Assembly: GCA_016169945.1 (NCBI GenBank) | Contig: JADLSH010000140.1 | Coordinates: 620,001 to 684,000, forward strand | DNA length: 64,000 nucleotides | Reading direction: 5' to 3' | Origin: Trachythela sp. YZ-2020 | Taxonomy: Eukaryota; Cnidaria; Anthozoa; Malacalcyonacea; Clavulariidae | Part shown: piece by piece, positions 1 through 13,690 of the stretch | Layout: each line of letters begins with the position of its first letter | Position numbering within the stretch: the stretch's first letter is position 1 | Notes under the pieces: generated by a model | What the model saw: the letters and a program-made list of their open reading frames with translations, nothing else | Told to the model about the DNA's origin: nothing | Databases searched by the model: none | Translations under genes and position numbers: made by a program

Positions 1-60
1 ATAATCATATATGTAGACAGATCTGACACTCTTTGTCATTCTATCTTCCTGTCTGTATAT

Positions 61-1164
61 ATATATATATATTTCAATTTCAATTTCAATTTATTAAAGA
101 TTACATAAATTCGCACCATCGGTAAGGTGAATTACATTATATATTACAGGGTGTAAAATGATATATTACATTCAATTGGTATGTAGTTAAAACTATTAAA
201 AAATCTTAGTTAAAATATAGCATGCAATAATATATAGTTAAAATTTTAAAGGATCTCAGTTATTGCTGATTATAAACCACCGTCATAGTCGGAAAAAACT
301 ATTTTTGAATCTATCTGTTCTACATTTATATAAAGACAAATTATTTCCACTACGCACCGATCGTCCATGCGATTCATACCTCGTACGAGGTATAAGGTAG
401 GAAAGTTTCGAACTTGACTGGGTTTTAAGTTTATTAAAAAGTTTCAAACACAAACGTTGACGGTTGTCATCAAGTCTTGGACATCCAGTAAGAGCTAAAC
501 CTTCGCGGTAGGATAAATGTGGAAATATAATGCGGAAAAATCGCTTCTGTATGCGTTCGATCTTCTCAACAAGAAAAGAAGGGAGGCATGTATGCCACAC
601 AGCGCAGCCATACTCCAAAATGGAGCGGATAAGAGATGTATATATACTTATTAGGTCATCTTCAGGCACTCCATTACGCTTCAGAGTACGAATAATATAT
701 AAACGTCTTGCGGCTTTCTTCGTAATAATATCTACGTGATCATTCCATTTTAAGTCGTCTTGGATTTGAAGACCTAACAATTTATGGCTACTAATCATTT
801 CGAGCGGTATTCTATTGATGGTAAGCTGTGGTAAATCAGGCACATCACGTTGGAAATTAACTCTCAATTCTTTGCACTTTTTTGGATTGAGTTTCATAAA
901 ATTTTGGTCGGACCAGGTTGAAATATGGTCCAGTTCGTATTGCATGTTGGATTGGCCATGATTTGGGATGACTTCGGAGATAGTAAGATCGTCTACATAC
1001 TTCCATTGGTCTGACTCTAATGTTTTTAAGTCGTTGACCATTACCAAAAACAAGATGGGACCTAATTTTGTTCCTTGGGGAACACCGGCATGTACTTGTG
1101 CCCAATCGGAGATTGATTCCCCAAGTTTGACCCTCTGTCTGCGATCGGTTATAAATATATAGTT
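61..1164 (-). mobile_element. 5'-truncated non-LTR retrotransposon (LINE)
   Basis: A minus-strand LINE remnant. Its 3' tail is the short (TTTCAA)n run at about 73-95, followed on the + strand by a TA-rich microsatellite. Only the last half of the reverse transcriptase remains; no endonuclease domain is seen on the 5' side (above 1164), so this is a typical 5' truncation. Family is probably CR1-like by the C-terminal pattern, which is an inference. Confidence 0.8.
283..1164 (-). pseudogene. reverse transcriptase, C-terminal half of a LINE ORF2
   Basis: Reverse transcriptase copies the LINE RNA into the genome. The reading frame is open from 1164 down to 283 and bounded upstream by a stop at 1165-1167. 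In order it shows the RT motif GVPQGTKLGP (about 1084-1055), the catalytic YVDD box (999-988) and the thumb/C-terminal region with the LEYGCAVWH and RIQKRFFRIIFP signatures common in CR1-like elements. The RT fingers, the first catalytic aspartate (the F.DF.KAFD block) and the whole endonuclease are missing, so it cannot be functional. There is no natural ATG for this piece; it is the inside of a longer protein. Confidence 0.85.
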
Positions 1165-3939
1165 TTAAACCGTTGTAATGTTTCATTGTAGCACACTCGT
1201 TGAAGGCTGCAGACATGCAGACGAATGCTCCTAAAATCCTCCGTACGAAGGCCTCCGTACATTTTGGAGGCCTTAGCCTTTGCAATGCCTCTTCCACAGT
1301 CCGTCATAGTGCCATCAGTATATAGCCATTTATTAACATAGCTCCCCTGTAATGGCTCGCCGATCCGCTGCAGGACGTTAGTCCAAACAACTGGTAACTG
1401 AGATGAAGTATATAAATTTGTCTGTTTCACTTGACATATAAAGTATTAAATACAAAGGCAAAACCATTCAGCTGGTTGGACCGAAAATGCCGCAACTTAA
1501 TGAAAGACGGCTAACTTCACTCACAAACATTTGCCACCTCTACGTTCTGACAAAGCTGAGAGACATTTGTCTAGTTCAGTTTTGTTTGACAGTCAGTATG
1601 TTGTTTGTTTCACATATTAACCAACTAATATTTTTGTTGTTTACAAAAAATGTTATAACAAAAGTTGATTTTACTATTAGAGCCTCATTTTCAACTGGTC
1701 GCAGCTGCCATGACAAAGCAGTGATTATGCCCACTAATGACAAATAGCCTATAAATTCTATTTTTTCTTTTTTGTGCTATATGCCATGGTAATAACTAAA
1801 GAGATTATCCACAGTATTACATCCGCCTGCACCTTGACAAGCTTGCAACTGTCATGGCCAAGTAGAAACTAGGCTTATTATAAAGCATGTTTTGCAGCAC
1901 ATCAGATTTTCTAGTTTTGTGCAAGCTAGTTTATGAACGATGTAAATTTAAAATTGAAGTTCTATTGTTGTTCTGTTTGCAATTTTTTTCTGAGACGATT
2001 CTGTTGCATGTTCTTTTTCAAACTTTTTTTTCCTGATTTTTTCTGTCCCCATCACTTTCTTAATAATCCATTCCTTATTTGTTTGCCTTCGCTTTTTGAA
2101 GGTGGTCTTGAAATAATTTTCCGTGTTTGTATACATATTTTAGATGAAAATAATAGGATATCATTTACTTGTACTAAATGCCTGAACTTCATATGTACTG
2201 TTACCATGGTAACATAGAAACGCCCCCAACAGCGTGGTTAAGGGCGCTTGCTCGGGACAGAGTAGCAAAATAAGTGAAGAATAGAAAAACGTATAATCAA
2301 GTTTAAAATATAGGCAGTAGGTGTATCCAACATTTAAACATAAAAAATATAGATATTTATAGTTAATTATCTCCAACGTTTAATTAGTTTGAAACGGTCG
2401 CAAAATGGATTCAATTAAATTCGCTTTACTACAAAATATATCTTGCTGTTATATGATTTTTGAGGTTTACATCATAGTTTCATTAGTAATTATGCATCAC
2501 AAAAATTTGTGGGCAGATTTATTTAGTATTAAAGTCGGTAGAGTGTTCGGCAACTTGTAAAATGATCACCTGAAAAAACCGAGTTTAAAGTTTTTGCCCC
2601 CCTTCGTCCCCCTTCCCCCAAGTGTCCGCCACTGATTTAAGCTTGGTCTTTTCAGCATCCTCCTGATGATTTAAAGTAACCCACCAATGGAGGCACTAAA
2701 ATGTAAGGAAAAAATTATGTTCCTTATTGCATTCAAAAATATTTACACTAATAGCTATTAAGGCAAACACCAACAAAACTTTTTCTCTGTGTACAGGTAT
2801 GCTTCTCGAATAACCCAGCCTCCTATTACCTTAAAACCTTTTTGACTTAAATTTCATGTAAATAAATTATAGCCTATCAAGCCTTCCGTGGTTGTAAAAT
2901 CATTGATACAGCTTTGTTACACAGTGAATCAGCTATCATCCAAAGGCTTTGAGAAGTTAGCTTAATCAACCTAAATACCTGATAGTATATATTTCAAAAG
3001 TTAAACCATTAGCACCTAACACTATCTCCTTAACTAACCAACCAGTAAAACCATTTCAAGTTCTATATATAATAGGTCACAGTAATTAGTAAAACAACAA
3101 AGTACAGTAAGGCCCAATATTGTAGCTTAAATATAATCATGAAATCTATAGTGATTTTCACTATAAACAACAGTATAAAATACAATCAGAAAAATACATC
3201 CCTTCCTAAATCTCTTTACAACAATTACTAAAATTTTGTTTGTTTACTCGCAGAATATGATAATTGTCAAATATGGCCTCACACGACATTTTAATAGAGA
3301 TAGAAAATTACTATATTCACTTACCAAGAACGATGTTTTTGCGTTTCCCTTGTGAGTTATTTGTCTGTTACATTTTTCTTGCATTTAAACGTATTCTTTA
3401 ATCCATATTTCGTCAGTGTGTGCTATAAAATGCAGACTTTCTGTTGCTCGACAATGCTCGACGACATAGGAAGGCTCAATTTCAAATTCGATTTTGAGGT
3501 CTTTTTTATGTTTCACGCTCGATTTTGTATTGAGCGCAATCGCAGGAACATTTTTCAGCACTGGAGAACGATTTTGAGCTAGAGAAACCGACTTCTCTTT
3601 CAAATATTCGCATTTTAGTAAGTAATAGAAGAAAAATGTAATATAATTTATAGTGTTTGTTTACAGTCGCTTTCCTGAGTCCCAGTCCCCCAAGCAACAC
3701 GACAATTTTTGAAAATTGCCATGTTTTGAGGTCTATATCTCGGAAACTATTGAACTAAATCAAAAAAGGTTGAAGAACTTATTAACTAACTTTTTCTGCT
3801 CTTTTCAAATCCGTAAAGATCCCACAAGTGATATAGGCACTTTAACATCAACTTAATGTTACAGTAACAGTGATACTTAGTAATGACACCACAGTGATAC
3901 ATCGTGGGCTATGAATGTTCTCCTTGAAGTGTCTATTTT
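1165..3939. other. no gene seen (AT-rich, probably intron)
   Basis: Only short, codon-poor reading frames with no recognisable motif. Homopolymer-rich AT sequence; nothing resembling an exon, RNA gene or clear repeat boundary was found. Confidence 0.5.
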
Positions 3940-4263
3940 GTTGTTCATTGACTTACAGTGATCCACTATTATGTACAAGTGGATTTGATGCGTGATATTG
4001 TCTGGCGTGAAGAAGCAAAATAATACAACTGAGCTTGCAAATTGGGGCATTTTTAAGCTTAATAGCTCTGCTTTATTATTTTTGTCAGTCGTACAGCAGA
4101 TAATATTTGCTGTCAAGGCGAGACTTATTGATACTGGCGTAATTAAGAGTCGAAGAAAGATGCTGGAATAGTTTGGCATTTCATGGGTCATATATATGAG
4201 ACATTTGATTATGATGAAGGCAAACATTGAACAAACACACCTGATACGCCTTGCAATATAATT
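3940..4263 (+). repeat. repeat unit A, left half (split by the 9.7-kb element)
   Basis: Shares long stretches (for example GTCGTACAGCAGAT, TTGATTATGATG, CAAACATTGAAC) with 38290-38600 and 49000-49640. It breaks off at 4263 and resumes at 13952, showing that the element between was inserted into an older copy of the unit. Confidence 0.75.
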
Positions 4264-4500
4264 GTGACCTTCCATGGGAAAACATACCTTAACGATATTT
4301 CGTTGAAACGGCCAAAAAAACGGATAACGAACGGATAGAGAACGTTTTGTTATAACGTTTCAACGAATCTCAAAAACGTTTTGACGATTTGAGTAAAAAA
4401 TCTAAACGAATAAAGTCGAGGATTTGAACGGATAAAAAAACGTTCTATCAGAAGTCGTTTGATAAATTATTGAACGTTCCTATCGAAATTCGCCATAACG
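4264..4500 (+). repeat. left TIR and AACG-rich subterminal region
   Basis: The first ~40 bp pair with 13912-13951. The next 200 bp carry many AACGT/AACGAA/AACGGAT motifs in both directions, as does 13690-13920. Dense subterminal motifs of this kind usually serve as transposase-binding sites. Confidence 0.7.
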
Positions 4501-7500
4501 CATATGATTAAGGATAGCAGTCAACAGAATAGAATGTGGCAAACAAGTAACCTCTATCGGCGCACAAAAGTACTCAAGTGATATAAATATTATACAAATT
4601 TAACTAAACATTCTGATAAATTACGCTATGAGTATTGTTTGAAAATTCGAAGATATAGTACAGCAGTTATATTAGTTACATGAAGTTGTACAGTATGAAT
4701 TATTGTGCAGTATTCTTTAAATTTGACATATATTGAGATATTCAATAACTATTCTGGAAGATGTTTCAAACCTCTGGTGCGGAAACCACGCTGCCAAAAC
4801 AAGGCAAGGCACAGGCTATAATTTAGATCGTTAAGCAGCTTAAATCTCGCGCCAATTGATTTAATTTCCTGCCTGAAATAATTATTATGAAGAAAAATTG
4901 TCAACAGATCAAAGCAAAATCTATTGCGCGTTAAAGAGTATAGATTATATGAATGTTTATTATGTGCCCAATCCTTTTATATACTTATACACCAAACTTG
5001 TATTCTGCCATGACTAGAAATCGAGGTCAGCCACCGGCTTGACTTGCGGGCTCGTAATTTCAGATTTCATCGGAAAAAGTCAAGACGGCGGGGTTTTTTT
5101 GTTTTTTTTTGTCAAGACGGCGGTTCGTTTCTATAAGGAATTGAACAATTTGAGTACGGCTGATTTTATAGGTGAGAGCAATAAAAACCTGGAAAATACT
5201 GCGTGGTTGAGAGAATTATATCCAGAAGATAATTCTGATGAGGATCTTGACAATTTTGAAAATTTCAATTGCAAATAAGCCCCAACGGTGGAACATCCGA
5301 CATTATAAAAGCAATATTAAACTATTATTATACAAAATACTATTTATATTCAAACAAAACACACGCAAATACCAGCAACAGTCTCTTAATTTATCATTAA
5401 AATTCCAGAACGATTATTTGTTGCCAACGCAAGCCAAAATATTAAATTTGCCGTGCCAAATAGCGCTATTTTTCGTGAACCTACGAGCAAAATTTGAAAA
5501 TAAGACAGCGGTAGACACCCTGGTAACCTGGTAACAACTCAAGAATGTAAAATGGCAACAAGAACCGAAATAACGAGCAATGTTTTGCTTGTTTACGCTA
5601 GTTTAAGGCTATATCTCAGCGCTTGATGGATTAAATTACGACGAATTTGCGGCATGAAAATGCTATATTTCACGTCGTTCGGGAACAAGTTTAAGGATGC
5701 TGTAACGCCTTTAAATGTTGCTAAAAACAAAGTATTGTCTACCTCGAATTTTCCTAGACGTGGGCCCGTGCGAAAAGTCGAACATATGTGGCCAAATTTA
5801 CGTCTAGGAAAACCTCACTTCGTCAAATCATGTCAATTTGTTAGGCGTTTATATACAAGGTAAGAATTATAAACACAGTCTCTCGGGAACATATCTGCGC
5901 TACTCGGATTGTCGGCAGATTTTCGGGAGTTGATAGTGGCCTAATTTGCTAAATTTATAGACGTGGGCCCGTAGAAATTCTTAACAGGATCTAATACAAA
6001 ATGCGTATTTTGAATTTTCTCTTATCAAATCTATAGAAAGCCGCCATCTTGAATTTATTTGGTAGAAACCTAACGCGCATGCTTAGCAGCCATGTTGTAC
6101 TTAATTTCTAGCCATGAGCCGTATTTATACTAAAGAGTGAAGACGGTGACCATTGTGGTATAATTATCGCAGGCCATTTATGTCAGTCTCCATCAATTAA
6201 TACAGCTATGTTATTAAAACGGATGCATCTGAAGTTGTATCTATATTGTTGGAGCAAACACTATAGACATTCGTTTCATTCTCTTTATTATTTATTTAGT
6301 TATTTACATCAATTCCAAGGTCGCCATTTTTGTTGCCATATTTGTTCCTACGACACTGCAGTTATATGCTCTCATACGCCGGTCCCCAACGCCGGTCCCA
6401 ACCGCAAATTATTAACTCTAGATCAATACATGTTATTAATTAACTAAGTTCTTGGTGGTCACTAATGTATCTCTAAGAATTTCATCAGGAAATATTTTAT
6501 TTCCGTCCATACTAGAGCTTCTACACAGAAATTAATCATAGAAAATAGCATACAATGTCAACTGTCTAAATGTTTCTAAGCTACCTGCGCTAGCTATAGT
6601 ACCCTGAAAAGGAAACCAATTATGCCATGTCTAAGACCTGGCATAAATGGTAAATTTTTGTTAGTTAACATTGGAACGTCCGGCGTTCCGCAACTTAAAT
6701 TCGAATGTCCGGCGTTCCGCAATTCCGAATGTCCGGAATTCCGCCCTGAAAAGCAACCTAATACTCGACCCTGGCAGCAAGAGTGCACAGTTTTTTTTAC
6801 TAAGGTATATAGCAATAGCAAACTGCCCATGTAGAAACAGCGGTTCGAAAGTAAACTCCAGCCGCCCATATAGAAACGACAGTCCCAAACCCATGCACAG
6901 GGGAGTTTATACTCACCAATATAACAAAAGAGTGATCCTCATTCACTTCGAGACATCAACTTGTGACACAATTTGTGCCTCCTGCCTACCTACGATAATG
7001 CAAGCAAGACTTCCCCAGACATCCACATTGTCAAGTAAGAATAACATACAACATAACACAATGACATGTGTCTGGCAAAATCTTTTATGCTTGTCCTGCC
7101 TATTATTATCCTTGCAATTTTGAGGTTGCATCTACACACAAATTCATTCAAAATGTTTTTATAAACTTGGTAAGCAATTGTTGTTTGAGTGTGGGTAAAT
7201 GCACCCTATTTAAATTATCCCAGTTATGTGACCACCAAGCTAAACTACGCAAACCTCATGCCAAGCCACTTTTAAGGTCTGGCAACCTTTCAACTGATGT
7301 TTATTCACGTCCATCTGAACGATACATCAATTTCCTCTTGTCATAATAAGCAATCTAAAGCGAGTTATATACCAGTACTGCATTAGATAAACCTTTCTAT
7401 AATAGATAACTACAGTAATTAGTTAACATGTTCTGTATCTACTATATCAAAAAGGCATGTCATGTAACGCCAATTTGATTTTCAGCCAGCATATATTTAA

Positions 7501-8286
7501 ACTAAAGCAGGTTTTAAATCGTGCACACCAAAGATACTAATACAATAGGTGGATTTATAGGGGGCTAGATTAAGTAACTAAACGCAGAAATGTTAATTTT
7601 ATAGTCATGAGGTTCATAGGAGCACATTTATTTATTTTTGAGTCGTTATTCATTAAACTTGCCTGATGAGTGATGAGCAAAGTACATGTAAAATCGACCT
7701 TCAGACCTTGGACACTTATTTACTGCTGTACATATAGTTAGCTGGCTATAAAGTATGCTAAATTGCTAAAACATATTCAACTGAACTTACCATATATATG
7801 CAATTTTACAATGACTCGCCAGATTTTTTCTCTCCTAATTCGATTCACCACGTATGTTATACCGACAATATATAACATGTATATGAACGTCCGCCCTTGA
7901 ACTGGTGCATACTAAGTATTCGGCAGTATTAAACCAGATTACCGCCGTGTTCTCACTCATATTTACCATATATCTAATGTACAGTAGGCCATAGTAGATT
8001 AATTTGCCTCGAATTAAGCCAAAGGCACGCATTGATTTACTTTGCAGTGGTGACAACTACAGCATGCATGTATATGACGTCAAAACCAACGGGGGTCAGT
8101 CCTGGGTGTCAATCCTATATTAATGGAGAGACATATACAAACCCCATTATGCTTTTAAGTATAGTAAAATAACGTTGCAGTGTAAGGGCACTTGCGTGAG
8201 TGCAAATATGAACTGTTTTAAAGTTCGTTTTACTTGTACACACAAAACACACGGATTTTATAAATATAATTGAAAGGAACGTGTAT
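4501..8286. other. inside of 9.7-kb element, no gene seen
   Basis: No convincing coding sequence. Small features only: a direct repeat of GTCAAGACGGCGG with T-runs at 5079-5122; two copies of AGACGTGGGCCCGT at about 5757 and 5960; and a cluster at 6671-6745 built from GTCCGGCGTTCCG units (three partial copies). Confidence 0.5.
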
Positions 8287-9285
8287 TAGACGGTCAGCCA
8301 GCCTCGAAAAAAGTGACTGTCGATGGCATTTTTTGTTACAAGCAGGAAACCACACTAAATGTCATCGGAGTATGTTCACTTTGACGGTGAAAGTGGTTGC
8401 CTTCCGTAATTTTTCTATTTATGTACCGAAATTGGAATGTTTTTATAACGACATTTCGATAGATGGGAATCCATTTAAAAGCAATTTTCGATATCATGGA
8501 TTTATTGTAATTGGTTCACTACCTAATTAACATGTGCAAATTCCTCCTTTTCTTAATTTCCATAACTCAAAGTGACATGCTAATGAGAAAATGGTATTAC
8601 TATTACACTTGTTAAAATACTTGTATGGAGGCGAGTTTCAATATAAGGATGGATTTATTAGGACGAGTGGTTACCCAAAGGCTTAAATTCGTAAATTATT
8701 GCGTTTAATTTCGAATATTTATCGATTTTGATGGTCTATGTGTTGTAGTAAAACTACGTGTTTGCGCCAACATGCTGTTTTTCAACCATTTACATGCCAA
8801 AACTCGACTGCCTCAACAGAAATATATTGTGTTACACGGGTGGCAACCGGGCGTGTAATACTGATTCGTATGTAATCTAAACATATGTGATTGTTGCCTG
8901 TCTGTAACACAACAAAAACATATTGTTGTGGCTTCTTTTTGAAAGGTCGTGTTTTGATGTATTTGCGCCATGTTTCTTATTAGCATATCATTTTGAATTA
9001 TACGAAAGAAGATTACCCGAGCTTTACAAATGTTAATTAGATAGTCAGCCAATTAAAATAAAACACTAATATAAAATACAGCATTCGACAAAAATCCCAT
9101 CCTTCGAAATGTTTTAGAAAAAACCTTCAAATTTTAGTATATAAATAAAAAATTACGGTTGGCAACCACTCTCACTCTCAAAGTAAACACTATCCTAAGA
9201 CATTTTGCGCAGTTTCATGCTTGTAACAAAAAATGCCATCGACAGTGTTTTCTAGACACTTTTTTCAAGCTTGGCCGGCCGTCTA
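8287..9285. mobile_element. 1-kb foldback/MITE nested in the 9.7-kb element
   Basis: TIRs of about 70 bp: TAGACGG at 8287, then GAAAAAAGTG and CTGTCGATGGCATTTTTTG, with the reverse complements at 9216-9285. A TAT on each side is a possible 3-bp target duplication. No coding capacity; non-autonomous. Confidence 0.7.
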
Positions 9286-11003
9286 TATCTTGTGACTGCG
9301 TTCGTTTGTGGTGGTTAATCTAGCGTATGTCATATGTGTCGGCTATCTTGTTAGGCATGCTAATTAATTCAGTTCTCGTCATATTTCGCGAATATAATAT
9401 CTAAAAATATTTGTACATTGCAGATTTTCATAATACACAGACCTGTTTGTAAGCTCAATTAAGCAGCATAATATTGGCCCGTTATACTGCGCAAGCTACA
9501 ATGCATGCATGTGCAGAACAAGTGTTGTAATCTGCCGGCATTCCCGTCTGCACAGGTATACAGTAGATACAGGTTCTCAGTACCGAGCAACACAGTTTAT
9601 AGTTACTTGATGCGCATATTCATTGCTGGCACTCAAACCCTGTTAATTTAAAACAAAATCAACCAACAGATCCCTGACCCGGTGGCAATATCAAAACTAT
9701 ATGCCGAGCTATATGCCATTTTTAAAAATACATAGATTACAATCATGGTATGAATTTCAAAACAGTATGAAAATCAAAAAATTACATTGCGAGTTGTTTT
9801 TGCGATGAGTGGAAAAGAGCCATTATTGAATAAAAATTTTGAACATGAGTAACGTGGCACAAGGTGTTACTTGATGCACAGTAGCATCCAACTCTTGTCA
9901 CCAATGCATAATTAAAACAATTCACATGCATACATGTGCCTTTGCCAAAAAGAGTATATTTGCATGCAATGTATTATTGGCCTCAATGTAGCCCATCTCT
10001 TTTATTCTATGACATATAATGTTTACATGCACGCATGCCTGCGGTAAAATCGCATGTTTCAGGATATATTGCATTCTATACCGTTTTGGGCATTCAAATA
10101 TTTATTGTAGTGTTGCATTATAGCAAGAACATATAGCATATACCAAACATTACAGCTAGGATAACTTGAATTAACTGCACTCCAGAGTTGTAATTAAACT
10201 GAGCGTTAAATACTCTGCGCGCTATCCAATAGCTAAATTGAAACCGCCGTGTGGGCTATCTATCCGGAATTAATTCAGAGTGCAAGAATGCGAAACCAAA
10301 TATGATAAGAAGGCAATATAATTGTTTTATTGTCATGCTTTCAGCTTTATACATGCAGTGTCATGCTGCGAGATGGGAAACAATTACATTGCATGTCAGA
10401 AAAGTGACAAAGACGTGCAGAATATTTATAATAGTATAAGTCTGATGTTCCATTCGAAGTTGCAAATTGGTTGGAATTACAGCGCAACAAAATTTATAAT
10501 TCTAATACTTAAAAATATGCATAAGAAAACTTATATAAATTGCTAACATGCAACGAACACTCTAATCAGTTATGTATCGATCAATTATCTATGCTGTCAC
10601 CACTATGATGTTTTCAAGATTTCGCAGCGGCTTGTTTTGTATTTAACATCGAAATGAATTAATGAAACAGAATAATAGTTACATTCAACGTACGCATGAT
10701 ATATTTCCTGCAAAGCTGAACGACGGAAACCCCCTGACCGTTCCTACCCATACTATTTTCCCTAAATTTTACATAAGACATGAGCAAAGAAAGAATAGAT
10801 ATTTTGCATCCGTTCGCAATTTTTACTGCCAAAAGGGAATGGTTAAAGGTCTTCTTCATGTAAAATCGTCCTAAATATAGCATTGATTGAGAAAGTGTCA
10901 TTGTAATGCACGCGTTATTCCAACTAGATCAAAGGTCAGGTTTTCCATGTGAGGCTCATTGTTTATAAGTACATTTTATAATCACTAGTTCTAAATAGCT
11001 ATT
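9286..11003. other. no gene seen
   Basis: AT-rich filler of the 9.7-kb element with several TGCATGCA-type palindromes around 9500-10030. No motif-bearing reading frame. Confidence 0.45.
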
Positions 11004-12621
11004 ATGAGTGGAGAACAAGAAACTGAAAACAAGGACAGTTTGGACGAAAACGTGAGCACATTTCTAGACGTTGGCTGCGGATGCTCGGGCGGTCGAAATG
11101 GAATTCCATGTTCGAAATCTTTTTCGAAAGAAACAATGCTTTTCAACCTTAATAATTGCTTAGAATTGAGTAGAGAAGAACTTGACCTGGTAGTTTTGGC
11201 AAACATACAAGCGTCAACACATGAGCATAATGAGCAAGTTGGTGAAAAACGAATTAGGAGTACCCGATGCTGTTTCACGTATAAATCAATACCAATATGC
11301 AAGAACATGTTCCTGCAGCTCTATGGCATAAGCAATACTCGTTTTCGTTCGCTTAAAGAACATTACGATACCTTCGGCATTTACCCCAGAACACATGGGA
11401 ATAAGAAGAGAATTATTCGAATGCCAAGTAACACTATACCCTATTCAACTATTGCAGATATAAAGACATTTATATCAAATTATGCCGAAGAAAATGGGGT
11501 ATTGTTGCCCGGTAGAATACCTGGCTACAAGAATGACGACATTAAGCTGCTACCATCATGTGAAAGCAAAATGAGCGAATGGAGATGTTATAAGGAAAGG
11601 TGCGAAATTGCAGGGAAGATTTCAGTATGCTATTCGAAATTTGTCGACCTCTGGAAGGACATCTTCCCTTAATTTATCTGAAGAAGAGAAATCGGTTAGT
11701 GTTAAGCTGCACCAAGAACATTTGGACAGAGCTAAAGCCGAGCGAGAATGTTACAGAAAATCTTGTAAAGAAGCAGAAGACAATTTTACATCGTTTGAAG
11801 AAGACTTTGACTTCACGGAGTCCCACAACTCATGCTCGCTCGAAAAAACAATGCACTATTCGTTTGATTATGCCCAGCAAGTTCACATACCAAGTAATCC
11901 GATGCAGCCTGGCCCAATCTATTTTAAGACATCACGAAAATGCGTGATTTTTGGTGTCACATCAGAAGCTGTTCCCCGGCAAATTAATTTTCTAATAGAT
12001 GAAGCTGTATCAGTTGGAAAAGGAGCCAATCCAACCATTAGCTACTTACACTACTTTTTGCAGCATCATGGCTTTGGCGAAACCGAGGTGCATTTTCACG
12101 CAGACAATTGTGGTGGGCAAAACAAAAACAATTTCTTTTTGTGGTACTTTTCCTGGAGAGTTATAAATAATCTCCACAGGACAATTTTATATTCGTTTCT
12201 CCTTGCGGGTCACACAAAATTCGGTCCAGATCGTTGTTTCGGCTTGTTAAAGAAAGCATTTAGGTCTACCTATGTGTCGTCCATATACGAGTTTGGTTCA
12301 CTGGTAGATATGTGAAGCTCCATCGGTGTTAATAAAGCCCAGCTTGTGGGAACACACGATGGTAAAGTCATCGTTCCTGTTTACGATTGGTCAACATTCC
12401 TGGGTCAATACTTCAGAAAGATCCCAAACATCACAAAATTTCATCACTTTCGTTTTGTTTTTGGTAAACCGGGAATTGTTTATTACAAAGAGTTCGTCGA
12501 TTCGGAGGAAAGGAAATTCGCCTTATTGAAAAAGGCGACCATTTTGCCGCCTTCTAACATGCCGCCGAAAGTCAAGCCAAATGGTCTAGATGGAGAGAGA
12601 CAGAGGTACCTTTTTAAGTGA
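11004..12621 (+). pseudogene. DUF7869-like transposase-type protein, broken
   Basis: Two frames hold one protein. The first (11004-11672) has an N-terminal cysteine cluster (CGCSGG...C), then a block ending in LPGRIPGYKNDDIKLLPS and YSKFVDLWKDIFP. The second (from about 11673) resumes at LNLSEEEKS and carries the hallmark HADNCGGQNKNN (Asp codon 12103-12105) and GHTKFGPDRCFGLLKK, then a TGA at 12313-12315, after which the same frame continues with GVNKAQLVGTHDGKV and FHHFRFVF to the stop at 12619-12621. Proteins with this layout are common repeat-associated 'DUF7869' proteins; the conserved Asp in HADNCGGQ is a candidate catalytic acid of an RNase-H-like fold (inference). At the junction near 11670 the frame shifts and about 20 residues seem lost. 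Pseudogene: one indel plus one nonsense codon. Confidence 0.75.
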
Positions 12622-13690
12622 AAAAGACAATTTTGCTAACAAAGCACCGAAGATCTTGTTGCTCCGGCTCCGGACTTAGACTAAATACAGTATGTAGAAT
12701 TGAAACTGCATGCATATGCCTTTCAAATAAGCATATTTCAAACATCGCATAATTTTGCACGTGTCGAATGCATTCAAAACAATAAATAATCAGCTGAAAT
12801 GCCTCATCATCCATTGTTTTTATTGCATTCGGAGCATGGCAAAATGCGACGTTTGAAACAGGCCTAAGTTAAACATCATCAAGCTGTCACAACAGTCAGA
12901 TTTTCTTCAGACAAACCAGAGACACACCGGATGCGAATGCATGCTTCATCTTACTTATCACTGCAAAAGCATTTAACTTACATAGCCATGACTTTTAATT
13001 AAACCTATTTTAAATTTGTATTTATTTACGCATGTATTTTAGCTCAGTAGCTTGAACCTATAGTTTATGCAAATCTAGACAAATCTCTAATTCTTTATCA
13101 GATGTAAATACATCATACATTGATTAAAGGTAAAAATTCATTTATTTTCAACTCTGCTCATGGTTTACTAGTAAGTTAGATATTATAGTCTTTATAACAT
13201 GCAAAATTCCTCAATTTAGTTAGGTGTTGTCTGTTGATATACCGATTTCCGACAATGTAAGTTCATTAGCACCTTGCCAAAGCATCTGGCAATACAGTTG
13301 CTATAATACGACATATGGCTTGCGATTTTGTGTGTCCTGTCGAACTTTATGAAACTCTACAGAATTGTTTAGGCACCGCTTTCCGTCATTGCACCCTCTG
13401 AACCGGCTGTTCAAAAACGATTAGTAGATTTTTAAAAGAAACTTTTTTACGTTATGCTTGAAATAATTGCGTTTCGGCAAAAATAATAATAGCATTTCAT
13501 GTAGTTCACGCTAAGACAGAATCGACAAGCGCACGGAAGAAGATTCGAGTAGCCTATAAACCCCCAATTTCCTTTTACACAAATTGTATTAAGGAGCAGG
13601 CGTGAATCGCTTTCTAGGAGTATTTCTCTGCAACACTTTCTATGCTTATCCTATAAGATTCTAACATTGCAAAAGGTTGGTGAACTTAGT
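12622..13690. other. no gene seen
   Basis: Sequence between the broken transposase-type gene and the right subterminal region. No motif-bearing frame. Confidence 0.45.

Noticed and set aside
857..1430. Minus-strand frames beyond the LINE RT
   Set aside because: Shadow frames of the RT or sequence without RT motifs; the true RT frame ends at a stop at 1165-1167.
3877..4275. 132-codon minus frame
   Set aside because: Lies within dispersed repeat unit A, is not conserved as protein in the other copies, and is cut by the TIR of the 9.7-kb element.
5039..5863. Three successive + frames of 69-98 codons
   Set aside because: Low-complexity starts, no shared motif, and no clear splice sites linking them.
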